From: Flavobacteriales bacterium MED-G22
GTDB lineage: Bacteria; Bacteroidota; Bacteroidia; Flavobacteriales; Flavobacteriaceae
Direction: 5' to 3'
Assembly (NCBI GenBank): GCA_002457295.1
Contig: NTKF01000016.1
Coordinates: 1-28,699 of the forward strand
Length of the DNA: 28,699 nt
A program made the translations under genes and the position numbers. Every line of letters begins with the position of its first letter. The stretch's first letter is position 1. This document shows, in pieces, positions 1-9,142 of the stretch. The notes beneath the pieces are model-generated. The model searched no databases. It was not told where the DNA came from and worked only from the letters and a program-made list of their open reading frames with translations.

Positions 1-2189
1 CTATAGAGGGCATTAGCCAACGCACCAATTACAGGGGGAAAAGTGGGCTCACCTAAACCTGTGGGAGCGATTTGATTTTGTACAAAATCTACCTGAATAC
101 TTTTTGGTGCTTCTGCATGACGAATCAAACGATAGGTATCAAAGTTTTGTTGTTCTGGCACACCCTCCTTAAAACTCATTGCACTATATAAAGCATGGCC
201 AATTCCATCAATAAGGCCACCTTCAGATAAGTTCACCGCTGCATCAGGATTGATCACAATGCCACAATCAACAGTACAATAGATTTTATCGACTACAGGT
301 TTTCCATTTTCAATGACCATATCTAAAACATTGGCGACATAAGAATTATGACAAAAATAGGCTGATACACCTCTGTGAACTCCTTCTTGCTTACGCTGCC
401 AGTTGGCTTTTTCTCTCACCAACTTTAAAACACCAGCATAACGAGCAGCATCATAGTCATTGTTTTCACCCACGGGGTTGTCTTGGGCCCGTTGCAATAA
501 ATCTAGCCTGAACTGGATAGGATCTTTCCCAGCCAATTCTGCCACTTCATCTAAAAAAGCCTGTTCTGCACCGGCTATAAAATTTGAGCGTGGTGCCCTA
601 AAAGCACCAGTAGAAATATTTGATTCTAATTCCCATGATTCAGCTAAATAATGATCTACAGCTCCAGCTGGAAAACGATTTGCTGCAAGAGGGCTTTCTG
701 GAATCCCACCAGCTTTGATATGGAAAGCAATTAAATTATTGTTTTTGTCTAAAGCCGCTCTATAAATGGCACGATAGGTAGGACGATAAATTCCTTGGCT
801 CATATCATCTTCACGGGTGTAGACCAACTTTATAGGCGCTTTTACTGTTTTTGAAATCACAGCAGCTTCTGTGAGGAAGTGACCATAGAGTCTCCTCCCA
901 AAACCCCCACCCATTCGGGTCATTTGAATATCTACTTTTTCTAAGGGAAGCCCCAGACGGCTAGCCACACTTTTTTCCATGGCTTCAGGTGTCTGGATGG
1001 GTCCTACCAAAGTAGCTTTTTCATCAGTCACATCAGCAAAAAAGTTCATTGGCTCCATGGTATTGTGAGCCAAATAGGGACAAGTATAGGTTCTCTCAAT
1101 AATTTTTGCTGCTTTTTTGAACATGGCTCTAGGGTTGCCATCTTGGCGTGCGGTCTTGGCTTGCTTAGAGTCCATAGCAATCATCTTCTGTTGGTGATCT
1201 GCGGTACTTTCTAATCCAAAAGGAACTTTAGCCGTGTAAGCGCCACTCCAACCATTTATTTTTTCATTTCTTTCTGGTGCATTTTCCCATTGCACTTCGA
1301 GTGCTTTTTTAGCTTGCATTACTTGCCAAGTAGTTTCACCTACCACAACCGCAATTTCATTGAAAGAGTCAGTATCACACCATTGTTTGGTGTAATCTTC
1401 TAGTTGTGTTTCTATAGAAAAAACAGCCTTAATACCAGGCATGTTTTCAACCTTTTTGGCATTGATCGACTTAAGTTGTTGGCCAAAAGCTGGAGGGTGA
1501 ACAATCATCGCTATGAGCATACCTTCTTTCTTGTAATCTAAACCGAAGAGAGGTTTTCCAGTCACTATCTTTTTGCCGTCTACGTTTTTTCGAGAACTGC
1601 CAATAATTTTAAAATCCTCGATGTCTTTTAAAGCGACACTTTCTGGAACGTCGATTTCTGCAGCTGCTGATGCCATTTCTCCATAACTCGCTTTTTTCCC
1701 AGAAGATTCATGAAGTAACATTCCTGCATCGGTAGAAACTTCAGCTGCAGCTACATTCCATGCTTTGGCCGCCGCTTCTATCAACATATGTCTAGCTGTT
1801 GCACCAGCCATTCTAAGGCTTTCCCATCCTTGACGAATAGATTGACTTCCACCGGCTAATTGTCTTTTGAAAATAGCTGTATTTAAGGGTGCTTGCTCCA
1901 CAATTACATCATCCCAAAGGGCGTCTAGCTCTTCGGCTACAATCATAGGCATGGATGTTTTTATGTTTTGACCTATTTCTGGATTGGGTGACATTATGGT
2001 AATTAATCCATTGTCTGCTATTTTTAAGAACCCATTCAACTCAAACCACTCTTTGGGTAACGCTTTTACTTTTGCTGCCGACATCTCGCAAGATGCTAGC
2101 CATGGAAACCCTATCATAAGTCCTCCACTAACTAGGCTACTTTTTTGTATAAACGATCGTCTTCCATATGAAATTTTTGCTCTTGCCAT
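1..2189 (-). CDS. Molybdopterin-binding large subunit of an isoquinoline 1-oxidoreductase / aldehyde oxidase-type enzyme (partial, C-terminus off the left edge)
   Basis: This is the large (beta) subunit of a molybdenum hydroxylase of the xanthine dehydrogenase family, which hydroxylates N-heterocycles or oxidises aldehydes with water as oxygen donor. The frame is open from the ATG at 2189 to the edge: 729 codons plus two bases. Residues 9-15 (GRRSFIQ) form a twin-arginine motif, and L31-A-S-C34 looks like a lipobox, so I infer Tat export and lipid anchoring. The molybdopterin loop MGGGFGRR lies at 426-433. The motif GLGEP contains the expected catalytic glutamate, E714. Only the last 10-20 residues should be missing. 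It starts 13 bp after the small 2Fe-2S subunit gene, so the two are co-transcribed. The substrate cannot be read from the sequence; isoquinoline is only the family's name. Confidence 0.88.
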   Translation of the reverse strand, partial: MARAKISYGRRSFIQKSSLVSGGLMIGFPWLASCEMSAAKVKALPKEWFELNGFLKIADNGLITIMSPNPEIGQNIKTSMPMIVAEELDALWDDVIVEQAPLNTAIFKRQLAGGSQSIRQGWESLRMAGATARHMLIEAAAKAWNVAAAEVSTDAGMLLHESSGKKASYGEMASAAAEIDVPESVALKDIEDFKIIGSSRKNVDGKKIVTGKPLFGLDYKKEGMLIAMIVHPPAFGQQLKSINAKKVENMPGIKAVFSIETQLEDYTKQWCDTDSFNEIAVVVGETTWQVMQAKKALEVQWENAPERNEKINGWSGAYTAKVPFGLESTADHQQKMIAMDSKQAKTARQDGNPRAMFKKAAKIIERTYTCPYLAHNTMEPMNFFADVTDEKATLVGPIQTPEAMEKSVASRLGLPLEKVDIQMTRMGGGFGRRLYGHFLTEAAVISKTVKAPIKLVYTREDDMSQGIYRPTYRAIYRAALDKNNNLIAFHIKAGGIPESPLAANRFPAGAVDHYLAESWELESNISTGAFRAPRSNFIAGAEQAFLDEVAELAGKDPIQFRLDLLQRAQDNPVGENNDYDAARYAGVLKLVREKANWQRKQEGVHRGVSAYFCHNSYVANVLDMVIENGKPVVDKIYCTVDCGIVINPDAAVNLSEGGLIDGIGHALYSAMSFKEGVPEQQNFDTYRLIRHAEAPKSIQVDFVQNQIAPTGLGEPTFPPVIGALANALY

Positions 2190-2202
2190 GATCTGTCTTT
2201 TT

Positions 2203-2658
2203 TTATGAATTTGAGGCTGTTTTTACTGCCGCTTTTATTCGTGTATAGGTTCCGCAACGGCAGATGTTGCCGTGCATTGCATTTTCAATCTCCTGATCGT
2301 TTGGATTTGGATTTTGTTTCAATAAAGCTGCAGCAGTCATAATTTGCCCAGCTTGACAATAACCACATTGAGGCACATCGTGCTCCAACCAAGCTTGTTG
2401 CACTGGATGATCTCCATTTTCTGAAAGCCCTTCAATGGTTGTCACTTCTTGATCATTAATGGCAGCTATTGGCAACTGACAGGAGCGAACAGCCACGCCA
2501 TCGAGATGAACTGTGCAAGCTCCACATTGAGCGATTCCACAGCCAAATTTTGTGCCAGTCATGTCGAGGTGATCTCGAAGAACCCAAAGCATGGGTGTCG
2601 ATGGATCTGCGTTTACCTCATGCGTCTTTCCGTTGATAGAAATTGAAAATGTTTTCAT
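2203..2658 (-). CDS. (2Fe-2S)-binding small subunit of an isoquinoline 1-oxidoreductase-type molybdenum hydroxylase
   Basis: This 151-residue protein has the two-domain fold of molybdenum hydroxylase small subunits. The N-terminal plant-ferredoxin-like cluster is held by C40, C45, C48 and C60 (CGIAQCGAC then C). The C-terminal helical domain carries C98, C101, C133 and C135 (CGYC and CRC). All eight ligands are present and the length is normal for the family. It would pass electrons from the molybdenum site to an acceptor. There is no signal peptide, so it probably travels to the periplasm with its Tat-signal-bearing partner encoded 13 bp downstream (known for related enzymes, inferred here). 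No FAD subunit is seen in the window, as expected for this two-subunit type. Confidence 0.92.
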   Translation of the reverse strand: MKTFSISINGKTHEVNADPSTPMLWVLRDHLDMTGTKFGCGIAQCGACTVHLDGVAVRSCQLPIAAINDQEVTTIEGLSENGDHPVQQAWLEHDVPQCGYCQAGQIMTAAALLKQNPNPNDQEIENAMHGNICRCGTYTRIKAAVKTASNS

Positions 2659-2740
2659 TGGGTAATCATTTTGTTTATTTTAAATCATATAAATATAAGA
2701 AATTCTATACAATATGTGATAACCTTAATTAATGATCATT

Positions 2741-3712
2741 TTATTGTGACCATGCTGTGGGTTGTCTATCCCAGCGATGATTTTTTAATGTTTTTTGTAA
2801 GCTAGAGGGTAAAAACACCCCATCACTGCAACTCACATTGGAACGCACGTTTTTATGTTTTCTCATACCAGGAATAACCGTATGGACGTTTTTATTTTTT
2901 AAAATAAACCGCAGCGCCATTTCAGCCATTGTCATCTCTTTGGGCACAAGTGGGCGTAATAGATCAGCACGATCGGCACTGGCGTTTAAATTTTCTGGCA
3001 CAAAATAGGTGCCTCTCCAATCGCCTTTAGGAAAAATAGTCTCTCTTGTAATGGCACCTGTTAGTGTTCCTTCATCAAATGGGACTCTCGCAATCACCCC
3101 AATATCATTTGCTTCGCAAAATGGAAACAACACATCTTCTGGAGCTTGGTCAAAAATGTTATAAATCACTTGGATAGAATCTATAAGTCCCGTTTTTAGT
3201 GCTTCAAGGCCGTTTTCTGGTTCCCATCGATTCATACTAATTCCCATGGCCGCTACTTTTCCTTCTTTTTTCAAATCTTCAATCGCTCTTTGCCATTCCT
3301 CTCGATGAGCCCAGCCGTCATCCCACGTATGAAATTGCATCAAATCAATTTGTTCTAGTCTGAGGTTTTGAAGTGTTTTTTCTGTAAACTCTTTGATGTG
3401 TGAGCTAGGGTAGGAGTCTTCATAACTATAGTAGGGTTTTGCGGGCCATTTAAAATTTTTGGGTGGTATTTTACTAGCCGTGTAGAGCTTTTGATTGGGG
3501 TGTCTTTTGATCAGGTTGCCAAGCAAATATTCACTGTGTCCTTCTCCATAGCCCCAGGCTGTATCGAAAAAAGTAACTCCATTTTCTACTGCTAAATCGA
3601 GGGCCTGTTCAGATTGTTTGTCGTCTGATTCTTTCCAACCTGCCATGCCCCACATGCCATATCCGATTTCACCTACTTTCCATTGCGTTCGTCCAAATTG
3701 TCTATACTTCAT
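2741..3712 (-). CDS. Aldo/keto reductase family oxidoreductase
   Basis: This is a 323-residue NAD(P)H-dependent oxidoreductase with a TIM-barrel fold. The catalytic tetrad of the family is visible: D50 and Y55 in FDTAWGYG, K81 in TASKIPP and H128 in MQFHTW. Length is typical and the frame is intact. No signal peptide is seen, so it should be cytoplasmic. The substrate is unknown; family members reduce sugar aldehydes, ketones or xenobiotic carbonyls. It is on the same strand as the molybdenum hydroxylase pair, 82 bp upstream, so shared transcription is possible. A functional link (one enzyme reducing, the other oxidising carbonyl compounds) is only a guess. Confidence 0.85.
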   Translation of the reverse strand: MKYRQFGRTQWKVGEIGYGMWGMAGWKESDDKQSEQALDLAVENGVTFFDTAWGYGEGHSEYLLGNLIKRHPNQKLYTASKIPPKNFKWPAKPYYSYEDSYPSSHIKEFTEKTLQNLRLEQIDLMQFHTWDDGWAHREEWQRAIEDLKKEGKVAAMGISMNRWEPENGLEALKTGLIDSIQVIYNIFDQAPEDVLFPFCEANDIGVIARVPFDEGTLTGAITRETIFPKGDWRGTYFVPENLNASADRADLLRPLVPKEMTMAEMALRFILKNKNVHTVIPGMRKHKNVRSNVSCSDGVFLPSSLQKTLKNHRWDRQPTAWSQ

Positions 3713-3989
3713 TTGATTTTAATTCAATAGTAGTTATCATTATATTGTATTTATTTTCATTTTTTTATACAACCCATATTCATGCTTTCCATGAAAGCTT
3801 TAAAATTGTTCTACTCCAAGGAGAGTTTAATAAGTTCCTAAAAAAGAATTTGTAGTGCTTTTATAAGAACAAAGTAGCCTGTAAAACCCCATAAGGAAAA
3901 GTCTTTTTATAAATCACTTCATATAAATTCTAGCCATAATATACTACAAAATATTAATATAGGATGTTATGCTAAAAGGGTATAGAACC
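3713..3989. other. Intergenic region between the aldo/keto reductase and the TonB-dependent receptor
   Basis: This is 277 bp of very A+T-rich DNA between two minus-strand genes. It must hold the 3' end of the receptor transcript and the promoter of the aldo/keto reductase. I see no convincing coding frame, no RNA gene and no hairpin with a T-run that would make a clear terminator. A short inverted repeat (GCTTTC-cat-GAAAGC, 3784-3798) is present but has no U-tract. No good TAnnTTTG promoter element is visible upstream of the reductase. Confidence 0.5.
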
Positions 3990-6230
3990 TTAGAAAAGGG
4001 CATATCGAACACCAATAAACGCACGGATGCCTTGGTTTGGTGCGTACATATAAGAGGGATCAAAATTAAGCCCATAGGGGTTTTCTGTACTTGTGGTTGG
4101 ACTCCCTTGAGCATCAAAAACAACATTTTTATCAAATGGATCTTGAGCCCTAGCTATGAGGAAAGGAACCTTTTTTGCGGGTGTCCAATTCAAAAGATTT
4201 TTGACACCCAAATACCCTTCAATTTTAGGCGAGAAAAGATAAGTGATTTTAATGTTTTGAATATTCCAAATAGGGGAATACTCTGGGCGTGGATCGTTTG
4301 GACTAAGCAAAGGTAGCCGGATTGGACCATAAATTGAACCGGTATAGTCTAGTGTTATGTTTTGTTGTTGAAATCGATATTTTACAGCCCATGTACCCGA
4401 CCAACCTTCTGTCAATATAGGTCGTTTTCTTTGATTGTCTTCTTCTGTAAAATTATCTAAAAACGTCATTCCCACTCTAAAATCCAGTATTTCATTGAAC
4501 CATTGAAGATTAAAATTGGCCCCTTGTGAAACCCCTTTACCTTTTAAGTTGGCATATCGAATTTCATTCGAGTTAGTGTCATAGTCTGGCAAAATCTGAT
4601 TTTTAAATCGAGTATACCAAAAGGCAGTATCAAAAACGACATTCCAGCCACTACTTAAGGTTTGTTGATGGCTATAATTTAATGTGATATTAGTTGAGGT
4701 TTCTGGATTGAGTTGTTCGTCAAGTACTAATTTTCTTGCGCCTATCAAAGCAGCATGGTCTTCAGTGAAAATATTAATGACTCGAAATCCTTTACCATAA
4801 ATAAGACGTACTTTTCCATAATTTCCAAAAGAAAGTTTTGTTCCTAGTCGGGGTGTAAAAATGGGACCGTGTATGCTGTGCTGATCATAACGCAACCCCC
4901 CTAAAAGGGTATGTTTATCTGAAATTTTATATTCATTTTCAACAAACACCCCCGGAATCCAACTCTGGTCAGGATAATTAGCCAAAGCTTGAGTTGTGGC
5001 TGGAGTATTGTCATCATACCATGTGTAGCGCAAAGCCATTCCTCCCATGAGGTTGTTTCTATTTGTTTTGTGCTGCCATGTCAGTTGTGAAAAACCAATC
5101 CATTCCTTACCCTTAAATGGGATTTTGCCGTAGGCTGCATCTTGATGATGATAAACGAGTGAATATTGTAAGTTTAAATTGTTAACGGGCTGATTGCCTA
5201 AAAACTCAAAACGATTGGTATAAATACTTTCGCCATACACTTGATCTCCACCTCTGAAGGTAGGATTCCATTTCATTTCCCCTCCCCAGCGATCTTCATA
5301 GACATAGCGCACAACCATATTGGCACTTTGATTAGAGTCGTTTTTCCATTGCAATTTATTGAAGAGAGACACCCTTTTTTGAAGGGTTAGATCTGTAAAA
5401 TTATCGTTATTAAAATCATACTTCTCATCAAATAAAAACGCATTGACGCTCGTGAGCAAGTTGCTTTTCTCACCAAGTTTTGTCAAATAGCCAAAATCTA
5501 AATTACTTTCTAACCAACTAGTGGTCTGCATGTCGAAAAAGACTTTGGGGCTATATTCAGGTTGTTTTGTGATAATATTGATGAGGCCTCCCATGGCCTG
5601 ACTTCCATAAATGGTTCCCGCAGGCCCCTTGGCTATTTCCACTCGTTCAATTATTGCATTGGGGATTCCATTGAGCCCATAAACACTAGCTAGACTACTG
5701 ACAATGGGCATGCCATCAATTAAAATAAGTGTATAGCCTCCTTCTAAGCCATTGATATGAATGTCTCCAGTATTACAAACACTGCAATTTATTTGGGGGC
5801 GCACCCCATTGACCAGTTGTAAACTTTCAAAAACACTTGGACTAGGATTTTGTTTTAGAAATTCAGCTGAATAGACTTCTACGGGGAGGATGCTTTCACT
5901 TTTTTGAATGGGTCTCAAATGGCCAGTAATAATGACTTCATCTAAAAGAAGATCGGGTGTTAGGGTTACAATCCATTGTTTTTTTTTAGCTCTTTTATTT
6001 AGTTTTATAGTCTCTGGCAAATACCCCACCTTACTAAACACTACTAAATCTTCTTCTTGCACTTTTTCAGGAAGCGTAAACAATCCTTTTTCATTGGTTG
6101 TTGTACCTATTTCATATTTCAAAACCCATACAGATACCTCTGAAAGAGGAACGCCTTCAGATTGAACTACCCCACTGCTTTGGTTAAAGCCAATTAATGG
6201 AAAAAAGAATAAAAAAAGGAGGTTACGCAC
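3990..6230 (-). CDS. TonB-dependent outer-membrane receptor with an N-terminal carboxypeptidase-like domain
   Basis: This 746-residue protein is an outer-membrane active transporter. The start is a GTG at 6230; an in-frame stop upstream leaves no ATG alternative. Residues 1-16 are a signal peptide. About 17-85 form a carboxypeptidase-D-regulatory-like domain (EGVPLSEVSV, then EKGLFTLP). About 95-215 form the plug, with LILIDGMPIV, IERVEIAKGPAGTIYGS and GGLINIITK. The rest is the beta-barrel, ending in the expected aromatic residue (RYALF). The only cysteines in the whole protein are C149 and C152 (CSVC) in the plug. It follows cysN by 56 bp on the same strand, which suggests a role in importing a sulfur compound or a metal cofactor needed for sulfur assimilation. 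That is inference; the ligand is unknown. It may also have its own promoter. Confidence 0.9.
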   Translation of the reverse strand: MRNLLFLFFFPLIGFNQSSGVVQSEGVPLSEVSVWVLKYEIGTTTNEKGLFTLPEKVQEEDLVVFSKVGYLPETIKLNKRAKKKQWIVTLTPDLLLDEVIITGHLRPIQKSESILPVEVYSAEFLKQNPSPSVFESLQLVNGVRPQINCSVCNTGDIHINGLEGGYTLILIDGMPIVSSLASVYGLNGIPNAIIERVEIAKGPAGTIYGSQAMGGLINIITKQPEYSPKVFFDMQTTSWLESNLDFGYLTKLGEKSNLLTSVNAFLFDEKYDFNNDNFTDLTLQKRVSLFNKLQWKNDSNQSANMVVRYVYEDRWGGEMKWNPTFRGGDQVYGESIYTNRFEFLGNQPVNNLNLQYSLVYHHQDAAYGKIPFKGKEWIGFSQLTWQHKTNRNNLMGGMALRYTWYDDNTPATTQALANYPDQSWIPGVFVENEYKISDKHTLLGGLRYDQHSIHGPIFTPRLGTKLSFGNYGKVRLIYGKGFRVINIFTEDHAALIGARKLVLDEQLNPETSTNITLNYSHQQTLSSGWNVVFDTAFWYTRFKNQILPDYDTNSNEIRYANLKGKGVSQGANFNLQWFNEILDFRVGMTFLDNFTEEDNQRKRPILTEGWSGTWAVKYRFQQQNITLDYTGSIYGPIRLPLLSPNDPRPEYSPIWNIQNIKITYLFSPKIEGYLGVKNLLNWTPAKKVPFLIARAQDPFDKNVVFDAQGSPTTSTENPYGLNFDPSYMYAPNQGIRAFIGVRYALF

Positions 6231-6249
6231 TCTGCTTAAAGTTTTTGCT

Positions 6250-6257
6250 CAAAAGTA
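6250..6257 (-). promoter_or_regulatory. Candidate -7 promoter element for the TonB-dependent receptor gene
   Basis: On the minus strand this reads TACTTTTG, matching the Bacteroidota -7 consensus TAnnTTTG. It lies about 20 bp before the GTG start. The nearest upstream TTG is only 13 bp away, short of the usual spacing of about 19, so the match is partial. If real, the receptor can be transcribed apart from cysN. Confidence 0.35.
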
Positions 6258-6286
6258 AGCCATTGGTAATCAAAAAACGATAAACG

Positions 6287-7528
6287 CTATTTTAAAAAAC
6301 CAACCCCAGCGGTGTTGTTTGTTTTTGGGTCAATGAGAATAAAGCACCCCAAATTCTTGTTTTCAGAAAAAGAAGTCTTAAGAATCGGTTGGGCCAATCT
6401 CAAAGAGACTTGACCAATATCGTTACATTCAAGAAAAGCACTAGGCTCTTTTGTATGGGAGCTAATGTTGATTTTTGCGTCAATGGCAGTGACTTGAGTT
6501 AAAACGCGGTTGACTCCGTTTTGAAGCCAATATTTCTTTTGTGGCGCAAGACTTTCCTTTTGCATCCAGCAAAGATGCGCTTCAACATGCTGAGTAGATT
6601 CCAAAGAAGCATTTGTAGAATAAATAGTACTTCCTCTAGAAGCATCTAGGGCATCACTCAAAATAAAGGTTGCGTTTTCTCCAATAGCAACTTCAAAGAT
6701 TTCTTCACCATACTTCTCAATACGTTCAATTTTACTTTTTTGTCCAGACGGAGCGAGTAAAACAGGGTCTCCAGTTTTAAAATGACCGCTATTTACTTTG
6801 CCAGCAAAACCTCTATAGTCGTGATGAGATGCTTTTTTAGGACGTATCACATATTGTACTTGTAGCACATTTTGCGAAAATTTTTTAGTTTGGAGTTGAA
6901 GATTTTCAATAATTGAAATTAGCGAATTTCCAATATACCATGGAGTTAGAGAGCTTTCCTTGGTGATGTTATCCCCTTTTAAAGCCGAGATAGGAATGAA
7001 ATGAACAGAAGTTGGGACGTGCGTTTGTTGGGTGAGTAAATTTCTAATCTCTTTTTCGATGTTGTCAAAAATATTTTGGTCATACGCAATTAAATCCATC
7101 TTATTGACAGCAAAAATTAAATGGTCAATGGCTAAAAGATTGGTGACTAAAAAATGTCTCAATGTTTGTTCGACAACCCCTTTTCTTGCGTCTAATAATA
7201 TAATAGCTGCGTTTGCCAAAGAAGCTCCTGTGACCATATTGCGCGTATACTCAACATGTCCTGGAGCATCTGCAATTATAAACCTTCTTTTTGCTGTTTT
7301 AAAAAAAATATGAGAAACGTCAATGGTAATGCCTTGTTCACGTTCTGTCAACAAGCCGTCTGTAGCCAAGGAAAAGTCGATATAGTCATAGCCTTTCGCT
7401 TTACTTTTATGTTCAATATGTTCCAATTGGTCATCTTTCAGGGCTTGTGTTTCATATAATAAACGTCCAATCAGGGTACTTTTTCCGTCGTCTACGCTAC
7501 CGGCAGTTGCAATTCGAAATAAATCCAT
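6287..7528 (-). CDS. cysN: Sulfate adenylyltransferase subunit 1 (CysN, GTPase subunit)
   Basis: CysN is the GTPase partner of CysD; GTP hydrolysis drives formation of APS from ATP and sulfate. The 413-residue protein has an elongation-factor-like G domain: P-loop GSVDDGKST at 10-18, GITIDVS near 66-72, DAPGH at 87-91 and NKMD at 142-145. Beta-barrel domains follow. No APS kinase (CysC) domain is fused at the C-terminus, unlike CysNC fusions. It starts 6 bp after cysD and is the last cys gene of the operon. Confidence 0.95.
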   Translation of the reverse strand: MDLFRIATAGSVDDGKSTLIGRLLYETQALKDDQLEHIEHKSKAKGYDYIDFSLATDGLLTEREQGITIDVSHIFFKTAKRRFIIADAPGHVEYTRNMVTGASLANAAIILLDARKGVVEQTLRHFLVTNLLAIDHLIFAVNKMDLIAYDQNIFDNIEKEIRNLLTQQTHVPTSVHFIPISALKGDNITKESSLTPWYIGNSLISIIENLQLQTKKFSQNVLQVQYVIRPKKASHHDYRGFAGKVNSGHFKTGDPVLLAPSGQKSKIERIEKYGEEIFEVAIGENATFILSDALDASRGSTIYSTNASLESTQHVEAHLCWMQKESLAPQKKYWLQNGVNRVLTQVTAIDAKINISSHTKEPSAFLECNDIGQVSLRLAQPILKTSFSENKNLGCFILIDPKTNNTAGVGFLK

Positions 7529-7534
7529 AATGAT

Positions 7535-8422
7535 TTAGAAATAACCCACTTTCTTTCTTGTTTCCATAGCGCCTTCAGAGCGCTTATCATCCATGCGAGC
7601 CCCTCGTTCAGAAAGCGATGAAGCTCTGATTTCTTCTATAATGATGTCTAGACTTGTTGCTTCGGACAAAACAGCGGCAGTACAACTCATGTCTCCAACC
7701 GTTCTAAACCGAACACTTTTAATAAATACTTCTTCGTCAGGAACATCTACCACAGGGCTTGTGGGCATCCATTGTCCATTCAATTGGTAGACTGCTCTTG
7801 AATGGGCAAAATAGAGCGATGGAATTTCTAATTCCTCAGCTCGAATATATTCCCAAACATCCAATTCTGTCCAGTTGCTGATGGGAAAAATGCGTACATT
7901 TTCTCCAGCATTAATTTTACCATTCAATATATCAAAAAATTCGGGTCTTTGTAGTTTTTCATTCCACTGCCCAAAGGCATCACGTATTGAAAAAATACGT
8001 TCTTTGGCCCTTGCTTTTTCTTCATCTCTGCGCGCGCCTCCCATACAAGCGTCTAATTGAAGAGACTCAATAGTCTCAAGAAGCGTTATGGATTGAAGTG
8101 CATTTCGACTTGGGTTTTTGCCAGTTTCCTCCACTGCAGTTCCTTGGTCAATGCTGTCTTGCACAGCACCCACATGGAGTTGTACCTCATATCGATCGAT
8201 CAGCTTATCTCTTAAATGTAGGGTTTCAGGAAAATTGTGCCCCGTGTCGATGTGAATTAGAGGAAAGGGAATTTTGGCTGGCGTAAAAGCTTTTTGACAA
8301 AGATGCAATAACACTATTGAATCTTTTCCTCCAGAAAACAAAAGGGCTGGGCGATTGAACTGGCCTGCAACCTCACGTATGATATAAATGGCTTCCTCTT
8401 CTAGTTGATTTAGTATTTCCAT
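7535..8422 (-). CDS. cysD: Sulfate adenylyltransferase subunit 2 (CysD)
   Basis: CysD is the catalytic subunit of ATP sulfurylase, which activates sulfate to adenosine 5'-phosphosulfate in the cytoplasm. The 295-residue protein carries the PP-loop SGGKDS at 30-35, and further family blocks such as GGARRDEEKARAKER and the C-terminal ERGARMDDKRSEGAME. The length is normal. It sits 8 bp downstream of cysH and 6 bp upstream of cysN, so translation is probably coupled. Confidence 0.95.
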   Translation of the reverse strand: MEILNQLEEEAIYIIREVAGQFNRPALLFSGGKDSIVLLHLCQKAFTPAKIPFPLIHIDTGHNFPETLHLRDKLIDRYEVQLHVGAVQDSIDQGTAVEETGKNPSRNALQSITLLETIESLQLDACMGGARRDEEKARAKERIFSIRDAFGQWNEKLQRPEFFDILNGKINAGENVRIFPISNWTELDVWEYIRAEELEIPSLYFAHSRAVYQLNGQWMPTSPVVDVPDEEVFIKSVRFRTVGDMSCTAAVLSEATSLDIIIEEIRASSLSERGARMDDKRSEGAMETRKKVGYF

Positions 8423-8430
8423 TGATTGAA

Positions 8431-9138
8431 TTATGCCTTAGAAGTTAAATGAAGACCACATTCTTTTTTACTGGTTTCCCACCACCATCTACCAGCCCGA
8501 ATGTCTTCTCCTGGTTGTATAGGTCTTGTGCAAGGAGCACAACCAATGCTTACATAGTCTTTTTTATGCAGTTTGTTTTGGGGTACTTTATGTTTGTTCA
8601 AATAGTCTTTCACCTCCTTAAGTGTCCATCGAGTGAGTGGATTAAATTTAATAAGATTAAAGGTCTCATCATATTGAAATAAATTCAATTGTTGGCGAGC
8701 AAAGCTTTGCTCAGCACGAAGACCTGTGATCCATAAGTCCACTTTACTAAGCGCTCGTTGTAAAGGTTTTACTTTTCGCAGGTGGCAACACTCTTTCCTG
8801 TCTTCTACATCATTGTAAAAACTAAAAGGCCCTTTAGTGGTTATTAGTTTTTCGATATCTTTTTCGTCTGGGAAATAGGTTAGAATAGAAGCACCATATT
8901 TTTTTTTAGTACTGTTGAACACTTCATAGGTTTCTTCAAAAAGCCTTCCTGTATCAAGCGTAAAAACTGTTATAGGAAGTTTATTGCTTAAAATATGATG
9001 TGTAATCACCTGGTCTTCCATGCCAAAAGAAGTTGAAAAAGCAGGATTTTTAAATTGTTCTGAAGCTAAAGCTTCAAAAGCTTCTTTCAAGTGTAATGAA
9101 GCAAATTTTTTGTTGAGCTGAGCTATATCCTCTGGCAT
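8431..9138 (-). CDS. cysH: Assimilatory adenylyl-sulfate (APS) reductase, CysH family
   Basis: This enzyme reduces activated sulfate to sulfite using thioredoxin. The 235-residue protein has the nucleotide-binding SFGMEDQV region at 37-44 and the TGLRAEQS block at 138-145. The cysteines of a [4Fe-4S] cluster are present: C117-C118 (ECCHLRK) and C200/C203 (CAPC). The redox cysteine is C227 in the C-terminal ECGLH. In this family the CC...CxxC set marks APS reductases rather than PAPS reductases, so I infer direct reduction of APS. The absence of an APS kinase in the cluster fits. It lies between the DUF2061 gene (4-bp gap) and cysD (8-bp gap). Confidence 0.93.
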   Translation of the reverse strand: MPEDIAQLNKKFASLHLKEAFEALASEQFKNPAFSTSFGMEDQVITHHILSNKLPITVFTLDTGRLFEETYEVFNSTKKKYGASILTYFPDEKDIEKLITTKGPFSFYNDVEDRKECCHLRKVKPLQRALSKVDLWITGLRAEQSFARQQLNLFQYDETFNLIKFNPLTRWTLKEVKDYLNKHKVPQNKLHKKDYVSIGCAPCTRPIQPGEDIRAGRWWWETSKKECGLHLTSKA

Positions 9139-9142
9139 TGCA

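Noticed and set aside
3713..3780. Possible promoter TTG-N20-TACAATAT for the aldo/keto reductase
   Set aside because: The -7 part does not match TAnnTTTG, and such strings are common in A+T-rich DNA.
3784..3798. Inverted repeat GCTTTC-cat-GAAAGC downstream of the TonB receptor
   Set aside because: A 6-bp stem about 190 bp beyond the receptor stop, without a T-run on the minus strand; too weak to call a terminator or operator.
3969..4316. Plus-strand open frame antisense to the end of the TonB receptor gene
   Set aside because: It mirrors the conserved barrel end of the receptor; the composition is not protein-like and no promoter was seen.
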